Shown one piece after another: positions 23,562 to 24,848 of a stretch of DNA of 24,848 bases. Origin of the DNA: an uncultured Blautia sp. (lineage in GTDB: Bacteria > Bacillota_A > Clostridia > Lachnospirales > Lachnospiraceae); contig CAJLTE010000042.1 of assembly GCA_905209435.1 (NCBI GenBank), forward strand, positions 1 through 24,848, given 5' to 3'. The notes beneath the pieces are model-generated. The model was not told the DNA's origin. It did no database searches and saw nothing but the letters and a program-made list of their open reading frames with translations. Positions within the stretch are counted from its first letter, which is position 1, and every line of letters begins with the position of its first letter. Both the position numbers and the translations under genes were made by a program.

Positions 23562-24785
23562 ATGAAAAATTTCTATTCGTGGTATAAGAAGCATATTACC
23601 ACAGCAATCTTTATCGGTCTGGTCCTTGGTATTTTCACCGGACTGTTTCTGGCAGGCAGATTTGAACCGGTTCTCACTGTTACAAGTCTGATCGGAAGCA
23701 TTTACATGAATGCTCTGAATATGATGATCTTTCCACTGGTCTTCTGTTCAATCATCATGGGTATCTCCAGCATCGGTAATGCCCGTACAACCGGTAAAAT
23801 TACAGCCGGTGCCATGATCTTCTTCCTGTGCACAACTGCTCTTGCCAGCCTTGCAGGACTGATCATTCCAAGACTGATCCACCTTGGCGAAGGTGTCAAA
23901 TTTGAAATGGCAACTTCTGACATCCAGGCAACTGAGATGACCAGCATCCTGGATACTATCAAGAACCTGATCCCGTCAAACCCGGTTGCAGCTTTTGCAA
24001 ACGGAAACATGCTTCAGGTACTTGTATTCGCAGTAATCGTAGGATTCACACTCATCGCAATCGGTGAAAAAGGCAAAGCTCTTCTGAACGTGATTGATTC
24101 CTGCAATGAAGTCTGTCTGAAAGTAATCAGCACAGTTATGTACTTCACCCCGATCGGTGTATTCTGTACCATCGTTCCGGTTGTAGAGGCCAACGGTACA
24201 GATACCATTATTTCACTGGCAACTCAGCTGATCATCCTGTATGCGGCATTCTTCGGATTTGCCCTGATCGTTTACGGTGGTTCCGTGAAATTCCTCGGCA
24301 AAGAAAGCCCGGTGAAATTCTTCAAAGCTATGCTTCCGGCAGCTCTGAACGCATTCGGAACCTGCTCCAGTTCAGCAACTATTCCGATCAGCAAACAGCG
24401 TATGGAAGAAGAAATGGGCGTATCCAACAAGATTACAAGTATCGCCATTCCTCTTGGCGCTACTGTAAACATGGATGCCGTATCTATCCTGATGTCATTC
24501 ATGATCATGTTCTTTGCTAACGCATGTGGAATTAACGTAAGCATTTCCATGATGATCGTAATCCTTCTGGCAAACGTACTCCTGTCAGTCGGAACCCCTG
24601 GAATCCCAGGCGGCGCTATCGCATCCTTCGCAGCACTTGCAACTATGGCTGGTCTGCCTGCAGGAGTTATGGGTGTTTATATCAGCATCAACACACTCTG
24701 CGACATGGGCGCAACCTGCGTTAATGTTATCGGAGATATGGCAGGATGCGTGGTTCTTAAGGAGAAGATTAAATTAGAAGATTAA
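23562..24785 (+). CDS. Dicarboxylate/amino acid:cation symporter (DAACS), probably for a neutral substrate
   Basis: A 407-residue inner-membrane sodium- or proton-coupled symporter of the GltP/DctA/SstT family with about eight transmembrane helices and two re-entrant hairpins. Hairpin 1 carries the serine-rich tip (GTCSSSATIP, 266-275), helix 7 the cation motif NMD (303-305), and hairpin 2 GTPGIPGG (344-351). Helix 8 carries DMGATCVNV (381-389). In GltPh the helix 8 motif is DMGRTMVNV, whose Arg397 holds the substrate's side-chain carboxylate; here it is A384. The NMDGT threonine, also near that carboxylate, is V307. The amino-group aspartate (D381) and cation asparagine (N388) remain. Aspartate, glutamate or dicarboxylates are thus unlikely; a small neutral amino acid fits better. 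GGAGGG precedes the ATG. Confidence 0.88.
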   Translation: MKNFYSWYKKHITTAIFIGLVLGIFTGLFLAGRFEPVLTVTSLIGSIYMNALNMMIFPLVFCSIIMGISSIGNARTTGKITAGAMIFFLCTTALASLAGLIIPRLIHLGEGVKFEMATSDIQATEMTSILDTIKNLIPSNPVAAFANGNMLQVLVFAVIVGFTLIAIGEKGKALLNVIDSCNEVCLKVISTVMYFTPIGVFCTIVPVVEANGTDTIISLATQLIILYAAFFGFALIVYGGSVKFLGKESPVKFFKAMLPAALNAFGTCSSSATIPISKQRMEEEMGVSNKITSIAIPLGATVNMDAVSILMSFMIMFFANACGINVSISMMIVILLANVLLSVGTPGIPGGAIASFAALATMAGLPAGVMGVYISINTLCDMGATCVNVIGDMAGCVVLKEKIKLED

Positions 24786-24848
24786 GCAGCCCAAAAGCTG
24801 TTGTTTCCAATCGACTTAACGCAAAAAAGCTGCTGTGCATTTCTATAA

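Noticed and set aside
24786..24848. Possible terminator behind the symporter
   Set aside because: Only short agc/gct pairings are seen and the window ends; a stem with U-tract cannot be shown.

Overview
The window looks like chromosomal DNA of a gut Firmicute, most probably a Lachnospiraceae member (Blautia/Ruminococcus/Dorea type). The reasons are moderate GC, strong AGGAGG ribosome-binding sites, several YesM/YesN-type two-component pairs beside carbohydrate ABC transporters, GH42 beta-galactosidases and AraC-family regulators. No tRNA, rRNA, CRISPR array or complete insertion sequence was seen. Family assignments rest on recognising motifs in the translations; no database search was possible.

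Layout. (1) 1-7000, all minus: galK (5757-6995), possibly a 24-codon small ORF directly behind it, a terminator, a YesM-like histidine kinase (3670-5484), a YesN-like AraC response regulator with a TTG start (1962-3587), a terminator, then an activator-type promoter serving a sugar-binding protein (377-1519) and an RbsC-like permease that runs off the left edge. This reads as a sugar-sensing and uptake module with galactose phosphorylation upstream. (2) 7346-8242, plus: a cupin/AraC regulator divergent from galK. (3) 8400-12407, minus: three exported or membrane-anchored proteins of unknown function that share Ca-binding-type DxDxDG loops. One of them carries a zinc ribbon, a TPR region and an Asp-rich linker, and another ends in a SPOR-like domain. 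(4) 12666-13208, plus: a ProX/YbaK-type prolyl-tRNA editing protein, with a perfect 13-bp direct repeat just upstream of its promoter. (5) 13320-18088, minus: a beta-galactoside-type operon (GH42, MalF-like and MalG-like permeases, YesM kinase, response regulator). Four of its five genes carry internal deletions and no binding-protein gene remains; only the kinase looks intact. (6) 18333-22689, minus: LysR regulator, AraC regulator and an intact GH42 beta-galactosidase. (7) 22845-23237, minus: a DUF3783-type protein. (8) 23562-24785, plus: a DAACS-family symporter whose carboxylate-binding arginine is replaced by alanine.

How it fits together. The intact GH42 enzyme would release galactose, which GalK-type phosphorylation could feed into metabolism; two-component and AraC regulators probably tune this to the sugar supply. 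The most unusual region is 13.3-18.1 kb. Its truncations remove identifiable essential parts: the GH42 nucleophile region, the MalF EAA loop and the first half of the response regulator's DNA-binding domain. Either this is an operon in late decay that keeps its sensor, or the assembly is wrong there; read mapping would decide. Other leads are the small ORF behind galK, the three-gene envelope cluster and the altered symporter binding site.
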